A stretch of DNA of 64,000 bases from Leptospira ilyithenensis (GCF_004771005.1 NZ_RQHV01000050.1:62001-126000), one strand, 5' to 3'. Positions 1 to 10,142 are shown, counted from the first letter of the stretch. Program-made: numbers and translations. Notes: generated by a model not told the origin, from the sequence alone.

Positions 1-204
1 TCCCTGGGAAGGAATGATCACATCCACTTTTGCAACAAAGAGAAAAATTAAAAAAACAAAAAAGAAACCAAATAGTAGTAAGATGCCCTTTCTATCCCAA
101 TCGGGGGCGGGATGTTTTAATAATTCATCATAATAAGACGAAGAATGGGTTTGTTCCCAATTGGAATCCGTTTCTTTTAAATTCTTAAATCGTTTCAAAT
201 TCAT
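1..204 (-). CDS. HlyD-type membrane fusion protein, N-terminal part (cut by window edge)
   Basis: The frame opens at an ATG at 204 and runs off the left edge after 68 codons. A polar head of about 38 residues is followed by one strong membrane segment (about residues 40-58) and the start of a periplasmic part. This is the layout of HlyD/EmrA adaptor proteins of type I secretion. A GAGGA sits at ribosome-binding distance. The start overlaps the last 20 bases of the ABC transporter gene, so the two are translationally linked and probably form one export system. The family call rests on this short stretch and on the context. Confidence 0.6.
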   Translation of the reverse strand, partial: MNLKRFKNLKETDSNWEQTHSSSYYDELLKHPAPDWDRKGILLLFGFFFVFLIFLFVAKVDVIIPSQG

Positions 205-3200
205 TGTGTGAGTCCTCACTGGAAGGAAATAAGTGATAATAAAAACCTTTTGCAGAAATCAATTCCGAATGAGTTCCCATCTCTACAATCTTTCCCTGAT
301 CCATAACGATAATCCGATCGGCACCCACGGTAGAGTGAAGCCTATGCGATATCTGAACAACTGTTCGGTCCCGAAACATATTTTCCCATTGGTTTTGGAC
401 ATAGGCTTCCGATTCCGCATCGAGAGCGGAAGTAGGCTCGTCTAAAAACAGAATGCTCGGGTTTGTAACAAGTGCGCGTGCAATTGCAATCCTTTGTTTT
501 TGTCCACCGGACAATCCGATACCGCCTTCCCCTAGTTTGGTGTCATAACCGAAAGGAAGCCTTTCGACAAAACTATCTACTGCGGCAAGTTTTGCTCCTG
601 CGTACATTGCTTCTTTGGAAAGAGATGGATTTTTTTTGCATAAATTTTCCGCGATTGTCCCGGAAAATAAAACAGGTTGTTGTTCCACCGCACCAAACTG
701 GATTCTTACTTCCTCAGGATCAAGTGTGGACAAATCGAAAGAATCTACGAATACCTTTCCTTCCGTAGGAGCCAAAGTTCCCATCATCAATCGGAGCAAT
801 GTGGATTTGCCGCATCCGCTTCTTCCAACGATCGCCACTTTTTCACCCGCCTGAATTTCCAAGTTTATATTTTTAACTATATTTTTAGTCTCTTTCGAAT
901 ATCTAAAACTAACATTCTCTAGCCGAACCTTGCCTTGAAGTCTGGGCAATTCTCCAAAGGGCCTTTGGCTTGCAGATTCTCCCGGCATGGAATAAATATC
1001 CATCACCCTTCTTCTGGCAGAACGAAGTTCCAACATATCTTCATACAATCTGCAAATCCTTAAAATCGGTTCTACCAAAAGCCCGAACAAAACCTGAAAC
1101 CCCAGAAAAGTACCAAGAGTGATCTTATCTTCCAAGACGGAATTGATTCCGATCGCAATCACAGCAAGCATTCCCACCTGCTCGAAAAACTTTCCGGAAA
1201 ACTGAAGCAAACTTGTTCGTTTAGCCACATTAAGCTCGGTTAGTATCGTCCTTGAAATTTCGTTCATTCCTCTTTGTAAAAACATTGTCTCTTGCGAAGA
1301 TGCTTTGATGATAGAGATTCCGTTGATGATGGATAATAAAAAGGATACCGTTTTCTTTTTGGATTCGAAAGTATGTTCCGACAACTGACGGATACGTCCT
1401 GAGACTCTAACAACTAACAAGGCATAGACAACCAGGAAAGAAAGTCCGTATATGGTAAGACTGAATTCATTAATAAGCAAAACCAATAAAAACACGGGAA
1501 GAACGATCAAATCAAGCAGCACCGAAACTCCCGAACGCGATATTATTTCCAATATCCTTTGGTTTTCCTTAAGTCTCTGGGTATAATCGCTTGCTTCGAA
1601 TCTACGGAATTCAGGCAGAGAAAGTCTGAGAATGTGTTGGAAAAACCGAACAAGAAAGGTATATTCCAAACTTTGCATAATACCTATCATCAGTAAATTT
1701 CGGAAAAGGGAAAATAAACCTTGGAATACGATGGAAATCCCGACTCCTAAAAATAATGTCAGTAAAAAATTCCGATCGGAAAAAACCAAAACCCGATCGA
1801 TCACTTCTCTTAAAAAATAAGGAACGGACAAAGCAAGAATCGCCGATATAACAGTTGTTCCGAGAATCCAATTCAACTCGGAACGATGTGGCCGAAACAA
1901 AGCTCGCAATTCCCGAACAAAGCTGAATAATCCCGAATCAGCCGTCATAGCGGGAGGAGAAGGCACAAATTGTAAAATGATTCCGTCCCAGGAAGATAAA
2001 AATGCTTTCATATCCATTTCTATAATCCCTTTTAAAGGATGGGATATCAATGCAGCATTGGCGGTTAAGTCCCAAGCATACAGCGCACAGGGCAAATTTT
2101 CTTCATCGGTAACGAAAACAGGAAAACTAACATTATTTAGCTGGCTAGGTTTGATACGAAGTTCTTTGGTAAGAAATCCCATTTTTTCCAATTCGATGGC
2201 AAGTTCGAAAATGCCGGGAATCCTGTTTCTGGAGAGTTCGTTTTTGATTCTGATTTTCCAGTTGGCAGGGAGAGATTTGTCAAAATTTCTAAGTGCAATC
2301 TCCGCACAGACAAGACCCACAAGTGTTGGTTTATCTGTTGTTACTTGATCGATTCTGATTCTACGAATTCCCTTTCCCAATTCGTATCTTTTGGATTCGA
2401 AAGGTCTAAGAACATTTTCTTCCTTTTCCTTCGACTTATAAGTAGAATATCTAAGCAAGCGGGATTGAACCACTTCTTCCAGTTTGTGACCTTTCTCATC
2501 GCCTAATAATTTATGGAGAGATTCACCTGGCACCCGATAGACGACTGTGTCTTCAGCACTGATCGCACTCGCAAGTCTCGGTCCATGACTAAAGATGGCA
2601 ATCTCTCCGAGTATATCTCCCGCTTTCAGGATGGAGATCAGCTTCTTAGGATTTTCCGTTCGAATATGAATTTTTCCTGATCGGATGATATAGGCAGAAT
2701 GCCCTTCATCTCCTTCCTGGAATAAAAATTCCCCCGCATCAATCTTTACTGTTTCAATCGTTTTCAAGAAAGTACGAACTTCATCGGGAGACAGTTCCGA
2801 AAAAAAACTGAGTTTGCGAACAGAATGAAACTTCTCCTGTTCTTCTTCCCTATGCCTAGCCTTCTCGGCAATATTCGGATGTTTTTTTACCAGATCTAAA
2901 AATGTCTTAACAGGCAACAAAAGAAGAACCAATGGTTCCACTGCAAAATGATCCTGTTTTGCGGGTATTCCCGTTAATGTGATCCTTTCGCCAAAGGATT
3001 CGCCTTTCTCCAAATAACCGGACTTGTCTTCTTCCGTCTCCTCCGATGAAAGTCCGGAACCGATCCGTCCGTTCAAAACGAAATGAACAAACTTAGGCAT
3101 TTGACCTGCTCTTAAAATGGTTTGTCCCGTTTTGTAAAAACGGATTTCCAGGTCAGGATATAGATCGTCTAACTCTTGTTCATGTAATTCGGCAAATAGA

Positions 3201-3259
3201 TAATTGTTCTTAAAAACTTGTCTTATATTTTCTGCATGACGGGAAATTTCTGGTTTCAC
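185..3259 (-). CDS. ABC exporter with two cyclic-nucleotide-binding domains and a degenerate C39-like domain
   Basis: About 1024 residues from the GTG at 3259. Order: two cNMP-binding-like beta-roll domains (about 15-130 and 150-260, the second with a GDILGEIAIF core), a C39-peptidase-like region (about 300-435) lacking the usual catalytic Cys motif, an ABC membrane domain (about 455-740), and an ATPase. Visible ATPase motifs are GRSGCGKST (812-820), LSGGQ (916-920) and LFLDEP (937-942). It probably exports a peptide or protein with the HlyD-like protein next to it; a TolC partner is not in the window. An upstream ATG at 3355 exists but would overlap the preceding gene by 94 bases, so I prefer the GTG, which lies just after that gene's stop. 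The substrate is unknown. Confidence 0.85.
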   Translation of the reverse strand: MKPEISRHAENIRQVFKNNYLFAELHEQELDDLYPDLEIRFYKTGQTILRAGQMPKFVHFVLNGRIGSGLSSEETEEDKSGYLEKGESFGERITLTGIPAKQDHFAVEPLVLLLLPVKTFLDLVKKHPNIAEKARHREEEQEKFHSVRKLSFFSELSPDEVRTFLKTIETVKIDAGEFLFQEGDEGHSAYIIRSGKIHIRTENPKKLISILKAGDILGEIAIFSHGPRLASAISAEDTVVYRVPGESLHKLLGDEKGHKLEEVVQSRLLRYSTYKSKEKEENVLRPFESKRYELGKGIRRIRIDQVTTDKPTLVGLVCAEIALRNFDKSLPANWKIRIKNELSRNRIPGIFELAIELEKMGFLTKELRIKPSQLNNVSFPVFVTDEENLPCALYAWDLTANAALISHPLKGIIEMDMKAFLSSWDGIILQFVPSPPAMTADSGLFSFVRELRALFRPHRSELNWILGTTVISAILALSVPYFLREVIDRVLVFSDRNFLLTLFLGVGISIVFQGLFSLFRNLLMIGIMQSLEYTFLVRFFQHILRLSLPEFRRFEASDYTQRLKENQRILEIISRSGVSVLLDLIVLPVFLLVLLINEFSLTIYGLSFLVVYALLVVRVSGRIRQLSEHTFESKKKTVSFLLSIINGISIIKASSQETMFLQRGMNEISRTILTELNVAKRTSLLQFSGKFFEQVGMLAVIAIGINSVLEDKITLGTFLGFQVLFGLLVEPILRICRLYEDMLELRSARRRVMDIYSMPGESASQRPFGELPRLQGKVRLENVSFRYSKETKNIVKNINLEIQAGEKVAIVGRSGCGKSTLLRLMMGTLAPTEGKVFVDSFDLSTLDPEEVRIQFGAVEQQPVLFSGTIAENLCKKNPSLSKEAMYAGAKLAAVDSFVERLPFGYDTKLGEGGIGLSGGQKQRIAIARALVTNPSILFLDEPTSALDAESEAYVQNQWENMFRDRTVVQISHRLHSTVGADRIIVMDQGKIVEMGTHSELISAKGFYYHLFPSSEDSHNEFETI

Positions 3260-3261
3260 AC

Positions 3262-4872
3262 CTATTTTACCGCAATCAAAAGCATATTGGTAACAGGCCA
3301 GGAGACAGGCGTAAGATCGGAAAGCGAATGTATGGAATGAGAGACGGCTTCCCAAATTTCAGATTTGTTCTGATAACGATTTTCTATGATCCAAGGATTG
3401 CTATAGGCGCGGGAAGAATTTTGAATTTTAAATCCTATTTCTTCGAGAGAAGTTTTCCATTCGGAAAAAGACCAATAGCAGAAAGACTCGTGCATTTCAC
3501 TGTCCCAATTGTCCGTATAATCCTTTTTAGAAAGATACTCGCAAGCATCCTTCAAGGAAAGAACCAGGAATGATTTTCCTTCGATGGTTTTCAAAGCATA
3601 TTTCAATTTATAGTTTTGATCTTTTCTAAAATCCCTTTGAAAATAAAAAAACCTCGCATAAGTGGATAAGGAATCCAGATGTTTTTTCCTTTCTTCTTTG
3701 GAAGAAAACACTTTTCCTTCGGCATCGGCGACTCCGTCTTTATCGTCCAACCAAAGATAAACTTCCTTCTCCTTGTCTTCCGGTCCCACAACATCCCGGT
3801 TGATCCAAACGCCGCCTAAGGAAAGTTCTTCGTAGCGGTTTTGAATGAAACTTAGGAGGTTTTTCCTTCCGGTATAAGATTCGATCTCATGTGTCAAAGA
3901 AGAAGTGTGAATCGTTTTCATAGAGCTCTTCGGAAAAACAAGTCCTGTGACCGCATTTTTTCTTAGGAAAAATACGTTTGTATTGTGAAAGTCACCGTTC
4001 TCTTTTCTTTGGTGGCAAATATCGTAAAGTTTGCGGGCAATTTCCACTCCGTAAAAATCACTTTCCACCAAAGCCAATTCTTCCGTAGCAAGCTTAATCC
4101 AGGAGCCAACGGCACAACCTATATCGCCGATTCTTCCCGGGCGGATAAAATCCCTTGTCTCGTTAAACTTAAGTTCTGCGATCTCGTCCATTTCTCTGAC
4201 ATAGGAATTGTAATTCCTAGTTTCCGTCAGATCACCGTCATCCCCTACAACCGCATCGGAAAACAACAGTCGAACCTTTTCAACCACTCCGTATTCTTTC
4301 CACAAACGTTTGCTAGCCGGATGAACGTAATTGATGTATTCCAGATGTTTGTCGATCGGACGATCATCCGCAACAATCCCTTCGATGATCTGCCATGGTA
4401 ACTTGGTCAGATATTCTTCTTTTTTACCCGGAATCTTCTCTACAGGTAAAATCCGAAATCCCAAATCCTCATACAACTGGACAACCGGTGTAGAACACAG
4501 CACGATCGTATTATCCGAATTCAATCGAAGCAATCCATCCGTTTCGGCTTCGATTTTTTTTATCGTATATTGTCCGAAATGTTCCGAATGGCCTACGTCA
4601 TCAATGGGTACCACATAAGAAGAGTATCCCAGATCCGAAGAAAAATCCTGGATCATCATCGCCCTCTGGTAAAGAGGCAAAGGATTTCTTCTTGTAGAAT
4701 TATGATTGGCCGAGGTAACAGCAAATATAACTGCCGTTACCTTTTCTTTGACTTCCAAATCCTTTCCATGTATATCCACTGCTCCCCAAAGCCCTTCTTT
4801 GCCCAACATCGAAAGATACTCATGTTGAAACCTGGTAAGTAGATGGTGTCTTCCTGGAAGCAGCAAATACAT
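3262..4872 (-). CDS. Nucleotidyltransferase-like / SAM methyltransferase fusion protein
   Basis: 536 residues from the ATG at 4872, which overlaps the thiolase stop as TAATG. The first ~170 residues look like an NMN-adenylyltransferase-type fold: an early PGRHHLLT in the position of the HxGH-type motif, and later an NPLPLYQRAMMI segment like the NP..ER..MI motif of that family. The second half has a class I methyltransferase motif (GDIGCAVGSW) followed by an acidic GVEIA strand. The substrate is not evident. The gene sits between a thiolase and the ABC exporter on the same strand, so it could modify a small molecule or peptide handled there, but that is a guess. Confidence 0.65.
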   Translation of the reverse strand: MYLLLPGRHHLLTRFQHEYLSMLGKEGLWGAVDIHGKDLEVKEKVTAVIFAVTSANHNSTRRNPLPLYQRAMMIQDFSSDLGYSSYVVPIDDVGHSEHFGQYTIKKIEAETDGLLRLNSDNTIVLCSTPVVQLYEDLGFRILPVEKIPGKKEEYLTKLPWQIIEGIVADDRPIDKHLEYINYVHPASKRLWKEYGVVEKVRLLFSDAVVGDDGDLTETRNYNSYVREMDEIAELKFNETRDFIRPGRIGDIGCAVGSWIKLATEELALVESDFYGVEIARKLYDICHQRKENGDFHNTNVFFLRKNAVTGLVFPKSSMKTIHTSSLTHEIESYTGRKNLLSFIQNRYEELSLGGVWINRDVVGPEDKEKEVYLWLDDKDGVADAEGKVFSSKEERKKHLDSLSTYARFFYFQRDFRKDQNYKLKYALKTIEGKSFLVLSLKDACEYLSKKDYTDNWDSEMHESFCYWSFSEWKTSLEEIGFKIQNSSRAYSNPWIIENRYQNKSEIWEAVSHSIHSLSDLTPVSWPVTNMLLIAVK

Positions 4873-6053
4873 TATGCTTTCGGATTTTCTAGAACGATTG
4901 CGATTCCTTGACCGCCTCCGATACAAAGCGATGCTACTCCGTATTTCACTCCTCTTCTTCGCATTTCAAGTGCTAAAGTAAGAGTCACTCTGTTTCCCGA
5001 TGCTCCGAGCGGATGTCCGATTGCAATCGCACCTCCGTTCACGTTTGTGATCTTCGGATCCAATCCCAATTCCTTTTGAACTGCAAGGTATTGCGCCGCA
5101 AATGCTTCGTTTACTTCCACAAGACCGATATCTTTTAGACTGAGTCCCGCTTTTTGCAAAGCGATGGGAATTGCAACGGCAGGACCGATTCCCATCTTTG
5201 CCGGATCACAACCGGCAAGACCCCAACCTTTAACAATTGCTAGTGGCTCTTTGCCTATTTTTTTTGCCTGAGTCAGAGATGTCACAACAATCGCGGATGC
5301 GCCGTCATTGATTCCGGAAGCATTTCCGGCAGTGACAGTTCCGTCTTTTTTGAATGCGGGCTTTAAAGCGGAAAGTTTTGCCGCGCCTGCTTTTCCTCTT
5401 ACAAATTCGTCTTTGTCAAACACAACCGGAGTTTTTCCGCCGATAGTGATTGGCAGGATCTCTTCTTTTAATGCGCCGCTCACTGTGGCAGCTTCCGCTC
5501 TCTCTTGGGAAACCGAAGCCCATTCATCCTGTTCTTCGCGGGAAATTTTGTACTGGTCGGATAAATTTTCCGCAGTCATCCCCATAGGAAGTTCCACATA
5601 AATATCAGTAAGACCTTGTGCTAACGAATCTTCAAATTCAGTATTTCCATAACGCACTCCGAATCGTGCATTGCGAACCACATAAGGCGCGTTACTCATT
5701 GATTCCACACCACCGGCAAGAACTGTATGAGCTTCTCCGAGCAGGATTTTTTTTGCAGCCTGGATCACAGCTTCCATTCCCGAACCGCATAACCTATTCA
5801 AGGTGAGAGCAGGTGCGGAAACAGGAACTCCTGATTTTAATCCGATATGTCTTGCTAAATAAATTCCTTCTTTTCCCGTCGGAATTACGTTTCCAAAAAT
5901 GGATTCTTCGACGGAAGCAGGGTCAATTCCTGCTCTAGAAAAAGCGGCTTTGGAAACTTCCACTCCCAAATCCACTGCGCTAAAATCTTTGAGTGAGCCG
6001 CCGAAATTGCCGAATGCGGTTCTAGCCCCGTTTATAATACAAACTTGTTCCAT
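4872..6053 (-). CDS. Thiolase (acetyl-CoA C-acetyltransferase family)
   Basis: 393 residues, normal length for the family. The three active-site positions are visible: the acyl-accepting Cys89 in [10 protein letters not shown], His347 in GHPLGASG and Cys377 in SLCIGGGQG. It catalyses reversible thiolytic cleavage or condensation of acyl-CoA in the cytoplasm. Whether it works in beta-oxidation or in acetoacetyl-CoA formation cannot be decided from sequence alone. It is first in a minus-strand run with the methyltransferase fusion and the exporter, and is divergent from the gene at 6143. Confidence 0.93.
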   Translation of the reverse strand: MEQVCIINGARTAFGNFGGSLKDFSAVDLGVEVSKAAFSRAGIDPASVEESIFGNVIPTGKEGIYLARHIGLKSGVPVSAPALTLNRLCGSGMEAVIQAAKKILLGEAHTVLAGGVESMSNAPYVVRNARFGVRYGNTEFEDSLAQGLTDIYVELPMGMTAENLSDQYKISREEQDEWASVSQERAEAATVSGALKEEILPITIGGKTPVVFDKDEFVRGKAGAAKLSALKPAFKKDGTVTAGNASGINDGASAIVVTSLTQAKKIGKEPLAIVKGWGLAGCDPAKMGIGPAVAIPIALQKAGLSLKDIGLVEVNEAFAAQYLAVQKELGLDPKITNVNGGAIAIGHPLGASGNRVTLTLALEMRRRGVKYGVASLCIGGGQGIAIVLENPKA

Positions 6054-6142
6054 GAAACCAAAAACTTAGAAATTTAGCCTATTGTCAGCTAAGAATTCAA
6101 ATTTCACTTGAAACTCCAAACTTAACGTTTAGCCTTCCCTGC

Positions 6143-7549
6143 ATGAACGAGGAACCTCTTTTCGGTTTGAGCACAGGCTTTTTATCAAAACAAATGACTG
6201 GGCTTGTCTCTACCATTCTTCGAAAAAAATACTCGATCCTTCCGGGCCAGCCAATTCCTTTAAGATTTGAAAATTCTCCCCTTTATCCCGGCCTCGGACT
6301 CATAGGTACCAAAGGAAAATCGTCCGTAGAAACCGGTCTTATTGTTGGCTCTATCCGAATGGGATACGGGCACCACAGAATGGCTTTGTCAGTATACTCC
6401 CACTCTCTCGCTAAAAAAATTCCCACTTATCTCCACGACTTACTTGCGATCGAATCCAATGAAGCACGGGCGATTTCGGACATAGACAATTCCTATAGTT
6501 ATCTGAGCAGACTTTCCACCGACTTAGGCGGTGCCGCAGAATGGGCATGGGGTCAATTTTTGAAACAAGGAAATCTCACCTCACTCGAGTTATCCTGTTC
6601 TCTCGCAGATTCTTATAAAAACATAATGTCCTCTCTTCCCAAAGACAGTCCTGTCATTTCCACACACCCGCTCAACGGACAGATTGCCGTGGCTTCCGGA
6701 TTTAAGAAAGTCATCCACCTGATCTGTGATAACCATCCTCAATACTATTTGCTTGTCCCTGGTGCGCTTAATTTAGTACAAAGTCCTTCTTCCTATATGA
6801 AATTCCTGGAGATGGGAGTTCCGAAGGAAAATCTTTCCGTTGCAGGACATTGGGTTTCGGAGGACATCGCTAAAAACGCGATCACCGATTCTGAAACACG
6901 GATCAAAAGAATTACTTATAAAAGAAAAAGACGGTTTTTGATTCCGATTGGGGGAGCCGGAGCACAAAAAGGGTATATCAAAGAGTTAATCCATTTAACA
7001 AAGAGTAGGCTATTGGATAAAAAATGTTATTTTTGGATCAATACCGGGGATCATAATAAAGTACTGAACAGCCTGGAGTCTTATCTGAACTCGGAAAAAA
7101 TCCCTTATGAATCCGTTTTAAATTGGGAGGACCTGAAAAAATTCATCAACACATCTTCTTTTAAAGAAGAAGAAAAGGACAAACTGGCTTCAATCGTTTT
7201 GTTTAATTTTTCCAATCACACGGAAGCGTTTTCAGCTACGGAAAAACTGATCCGACTCGCGGATGTATTGGTAACAAAACCTTCTGAACTTGCATTTTAT
7301 CCGATTCCCAAGTTATTTATCAGAAGAGTAGGAGACCACGAGGCCGGTTCCGTAGCCCGTTCTTTGGAACTGGGAGAAGGAACCGTGGAATGCAGGGAAC
7401 CGGAACATGCGGCAGATCTGTTGGGAATCTTTGCTTCTTCGGAAGAGCCGCTTTTGCGGATGAACGAAAGAGTGATCAAAAGTTCGGAAGACGGAATCTA
7501 TAACGGAAGCAAGGTGGCTGTCGAGATGGCGGAAAAGTTCCTCAAATAA
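6143..7549 (+). CDS. GT-B glycosyltransferase-like protein
   Basis: 468 residues. An IRMGYGHHRMALS segment near residue 75 resembles the GHxxxA loop of GT28/MGDG-synthase-type enzymes, and the second half has an IPIGGAGAQKGY strand-turn where these enzymes bind the sugar nucleotide. The C-terminal part (VTKPSELAFYPIPK) looks like the family's acceptor region. A role in glycolipid or envelope synthesis fits but is inferred. I see no clear ribosome-binding site before the chosen ATG, so the start is uncertain. It converges with the Hpt gene. Confidence 0.5.
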   Translation: MNEEPLFGLSTGFLSKQMTGLVSTILRKKYSILPGQPIPLRFENSPLYPGLGLIGTKGKSSVETGLIVGSIRMGYGHHRMALSVYSHSLAKKIPTYLHDLLAIESNEARAISDIDNSYSYLSRLSTDLGGAAEWAWGQFLKQGNLTSLELSCSLADSYKNIMSSLPKDSPVISTHPLNGQIAVASGFKKVIHLICDNHPQYYLLVPGALNLVQSPSSYMKFLEMGVPKENLSVAGHWVSEDIAKNAITDSETRIKRITYKRKRRFLIPIGGAGAQKGYIKELIHLTKSRLLDKKCYFWINTGDHNKVLNSLESYLNSEKIPYESVLNWEDLKKFINTSSFKEEEKDKLASIVLFNFSNHTEAFSATEKLIRLADVLVTKPSELAFYPIPKLFIRRVGDHEAGSVARSLELGEGTVECREPEHAADLLGIFASSEEPLLRMNERVIKSSEDGIYNGSKVAVEMAEKFLK

Positions 7550-7557
7550 GAGAGGAG

Positions 7558-7902
7558 CTACTTAAACTTGGCCTGTAATTCTTTTTTGGTTTCTTCCCAA
7601 ACAGGAGGAACTTGAATGGAAAGCGAAACAGATCCTTCTATATCACCCTCTTTGACTTTTGCCTCCGCTTCCACCACCAACTTGGACATGGCGGCAAGAC
7701 CGAAATTGGCAGCAACACCTTTGATTTGGTGGAGCTCGGCTTGGAGTTCTTTTGCCTCTTTGGATTGAACCAATTCAGTTAGATTTTGCATTCGAACAGT
7801 CATGTTTTCCAATAAGGAAACAATCATGTCCTTAAGCCATGCTTGATCTTCCGGATCATTAATATCAACTAGGGATTCTATTCTGGACCAGTCAACGTTC
7901 AA
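7558..7902 (-). CDS. Hpt (histidine phosphotransfer) domain protein
   Basis: 114 residues, a single Hpt domain. The phospho-accepting His58 lies in HQIKGVAANFGL, the typical HxxKG helix motif. The domain takes phosphate from or passes it to response-regulator receiver domains in multistep phosphorelays. There is no kinase or receiver gene beside it, so the partners are elsewhere in the genome. It is a stand-alone gene convergent with the glycosyltransferase-like gene and divergent from lpxA. Confidence 0.88.
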   Translation of the reverse strand: MNVDWSRIESLVDINDPEDQAWLKDMIVSLLENMTVRMQNLTELVQSKEAKELQAELHQIKGVAANFGLAAMSKLVVEAEAKVKEGDIEGSVSLSIQVPPVWEETKKELQAKFK

Positions 7903-8008
7903 TTGGCACTCCGTTTGCTACTCATTTAATTCCCTTGAGAACTCAGTTGTAAATTACTTTTTAAAAAATCCTTTGCAGTTGTCTTGGAGGAGTTTTTTCT
8001 GATCTTAC

Positions 8009-8815
8009 ATGAAGATTCACCCCACAGCGATCATTGATCCAAAAGCAGAGCTCCACGAATCCGTGGAAGTAGGTCCGTTTTGCGTTATTGATAAAGACGT
8101 AAAAATCGGAGAGGGAACGGTTCTTGATTCCAACGTCCGAATTTATTCAGGCACACATATCGGCAAATTCAACAAAATTTATTCCGGTGTTGCACTAGGC
8201 GGAATCCCTCAGGACTTAGGGTTCAAACCTGAAACAAAAACCTATCTTGAGATAGGCGATCATAATACGATTCGGGAAAATTGCGTTTTCCACAGAGGAA
8301 CCAAAGAAAACGGATCAACCAAGATTGGGAATGATAACTTCCTAATGGGAAATATCCATATTGCTCACGACGTGATCTTGGGAGACAATAATATCATTGT
8401 ACAAAGCAGTATGCTCGCAGGCCATGTTGAAGTAGGAAACAAGGTATTTATCTCAGGTCTTGTAGGTGTGCATCAATTTGCAAGAGTGGGAGATTATTCC
8501 ATGATTGCCGGTCTTGCGAAAGTAGTGAAAGATGTTCCTCCTTATTGTACGATTGACGGAAATCCTGCAACAGTCATCGGACTCAACTCCGTCGGTTTGA
8601 AAAGAGCGGGACTTTCTTCCGATGTTCGCAATGCGATCAAAAGAACATACAAAACCATCTATCACAGCGGCCTCAACACAAAACAAGCATTAATCGAACT
8701 CAAAAAAGAGACCAACCCGATCCAGGAAGTAAAACACATCATCGAATTTTTTGAATCGGGCAAACGTGGTGTAACCGACCATAGAGCCATAGGCGGTGGT
8801 GGTTCGGAAGAATGA
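8009..8815 (+). CDS. lpxA: Acyl-ACP--UDP-N-acetylglucosamine O-acyltransferase
   Basis: 268 residues, matching LpxA length. A left-handed beta-helix built of hexapeptide repeats fills the first ~190 residues, followed by the helical C-terminal tail. The family markers GIPQDLGF and the catalytic His120 in NIHIAHD are present. It carries out the first committed step of lipid A synthesis in the cytoplasm. Leptospira LpxA enzymes are known to prefer an amino-sugar variant of the substrate; that cannot be read here. The gene overlaps galE by four bases (ATGA), so the two are coupled. Confidence 0.95.
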   Translation: MKIHPTAIIDPKAELHESVEVGPFCVIDKDVKIGEGTVLDSNVRIYSGTHIGKFNKIYSGVALGGIPQDLGFKPETKTYLEIGDHNTIRENCVFHRGTKENGSTKIGNDNFLMGNIHIAHDVILGDNNIIVQSSMLAGHVEVGNKVFISGLVGVHQFARVGDYSMIAGLAKVVKDVPPYCTIDGNPATVIGLNSVGLKRAGLSSDVRNAIKRTYKTIYHSGLNTKQALIELKKETNPIQEVKHIIEFFESGKRGVTDHRAIGGGGSEE

Positions 8816-9780
8816 GGGTTCTTGTAACTGGTGGTGCCGGCTACATTGGAAGCCATATTGTTTTAGAACTGATGGAACTTGGCCATAACATCCTGGTTGT
8901 GGATGATATGGCAAATGGAAACGAAGCCAATCTGTTTCCCGGAAACGAATTCATCAACGGTCATATCCAGGATCCGAATGTCCTAAAAGAAATTTTCTCC
9001 CGTCCTGTAGATGCTGTTTTTCATTTTGCAGCATGGAAGGCAGCGGGTGAATCCATGACCAACCCGTCAAAATACACGCTCAACAACTTAAACGGGACTT
9101 TCCAACTAATATCCGCTATGTTAGAGAATGACTGCAAATACATAGTATTTTCCTCTTCTGCAGCGGTTTACGGAACTCCTCAGTATCTGCCTTTGGATGA
9201 AAAACATCCTCTATCTCCTGAGAATTACTACGGCTATACGAAACTCTGTATCGAAGAAAACTTACGTTGGTTTGACCAATTGAAAGGTCTGAAGTCCGCT
9301 TCTTTACGGTATTTCAATGCAGCAGGCTACGATACCAAAGGAAGGGTTCGAGGAATCGAAAAAGCTCCGGCGAATCTTTTGCCAATCATTATGGAAGTCG
9401 CTTCCGGGCTGCGCAAAGGATTCGAAATTTACGGAGATGATTACGATACTCCTGACGGAACTTGTGTTAGGGATTATATCCACGTATCCGATCTTGCCAC
9501 TGCTCATGTATTGGCATTGAAACAAATCATGGAAACTAATCAAAGTTTGACGGTCAATCTCGGATCTGAATCAGGTTACTCCGTCAAAGAAATGGCGGAT
9601 CTTGCTGAAAAGGTAGTCGGAAAACCGATCGCCCACAAAATCGTCGGAAGACGTGCAGGTGATCCGGCAAAGCTACTCGCCTCTTCCGCAAAAGCAAGAT
9701 CTCTACTAGGCTGGAAACCCATCTACAGCGATGCCGATACCCTTCTTTCCAGTATGTGGGAATTGTACCGAAACCTTTAG
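8812..9780 (+). CDS. galE: UDP-glucose 4-epimerase
   Basis: 322 residues, the usual length. An extended SDR: NAD-binding GGAGYIGS at 7-14, SSSAAVYG at 114-121, and the catalytic Tyr140xxxLys144 pair. It interconverts UDP-glucose and UDP-galactose, supplying sugar nucleotides for envelope glycans. It is coupled to lpxA and followed by a terminator at 9816, so lpxA-galE forms one unit with a shared envelope role. Confidence 0.93.
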   Translation: MRVLVTGGAGYIGSHIVLELMELGHNILVVDDMANGNEANLFPGNEFINGHIQDPNVLKEIFSRPVDAVFHFAAWKAAGESMTNPSKYTLNNLNGTFQLISAMLENDCKYIVFSSSAAVYGTPQYLPLDEKHPLSPENYYGYTKLCIEENLRWFDQLKGLKSASLRYFNAAGYDTKGRVRGIEKAPANLLPIIMEVASGLRKGFEIYGDDYDTPDGTCVRDYIHVSDLATAHVLALKQIMETNQSLTVNLGSESGYSVKEMADLAEKVVGKPIAHKIVGRRAGDPAKLLASSAKARSLLGWKPIYSDADTLLSSMWELYRNL

Positions 9781-9815
9781 TAAAATTTAAACTTCAAACT
9801 GAATATACAAAATAA

Positions 9816-9853
9816 GAGGTGCTAACAATGTTTTGGCGCCTCGTATTTTTTTC
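9816..9853 (+). terminator. Rho-independent terminator of lpxA-galE
   Basis: GAGGTGC (9816-9822) pairs with GCGCCTC (9836-9842) through one G-T wobble, and the hairpin is followed at once by a run of T. It lies 36 bases after the galE stop. Confidence 0.75.
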
Positions 9854-9948
9854 AATTTCCAGTTTTTGTTTGTTACACGACCGCGCTCTTCGCTTCAATC
9901 AGACGTAAAACAAGTAAAGTTGATCCATTCTTAAATACGGAAAGCAAT

Positions 9949-10040
9949 TCTCGCGGTAACGGAGGCCAAGGATGGCCGGAGTTTTTTCGTCGGAACAGGA
10001 TGTTCCGCGAAAAAGAGCGGGGAATGTTTTCCGTTTGATT
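9949..10040 (+). repeat. Dispersed hairpin repeat, copy 1
   Basis: Contains GGCCAAGGATGGCC and then a nested hairpin: outer arms TTTTTCG / CGAAAAA around inner arms GGAAC / GTTCC with an AGGAT loop. It is nearly identical to the stretch at 10304-10395 and related to copies at 22945 and 37210. A minus-strand open frame across it is a by-product of the repeat and was not called as a gene. Confidence 0.8.
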
Positions 10041-10142
10041 TCCGCTGCGATCGCTGGCGCGGGACGATTCGGCAAAAAGGCGAACTTTTTGGAAAAAATT
10101 TTGCAATGAATAGGATTGGGATCGAAGGAATAGGGAATTTAT

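Noticed and set aside
5308..5806. Plus-strand open frames within the thiolase gene
   Set aside because: Antisense shadows of a gene with all catalytic motifs intact.
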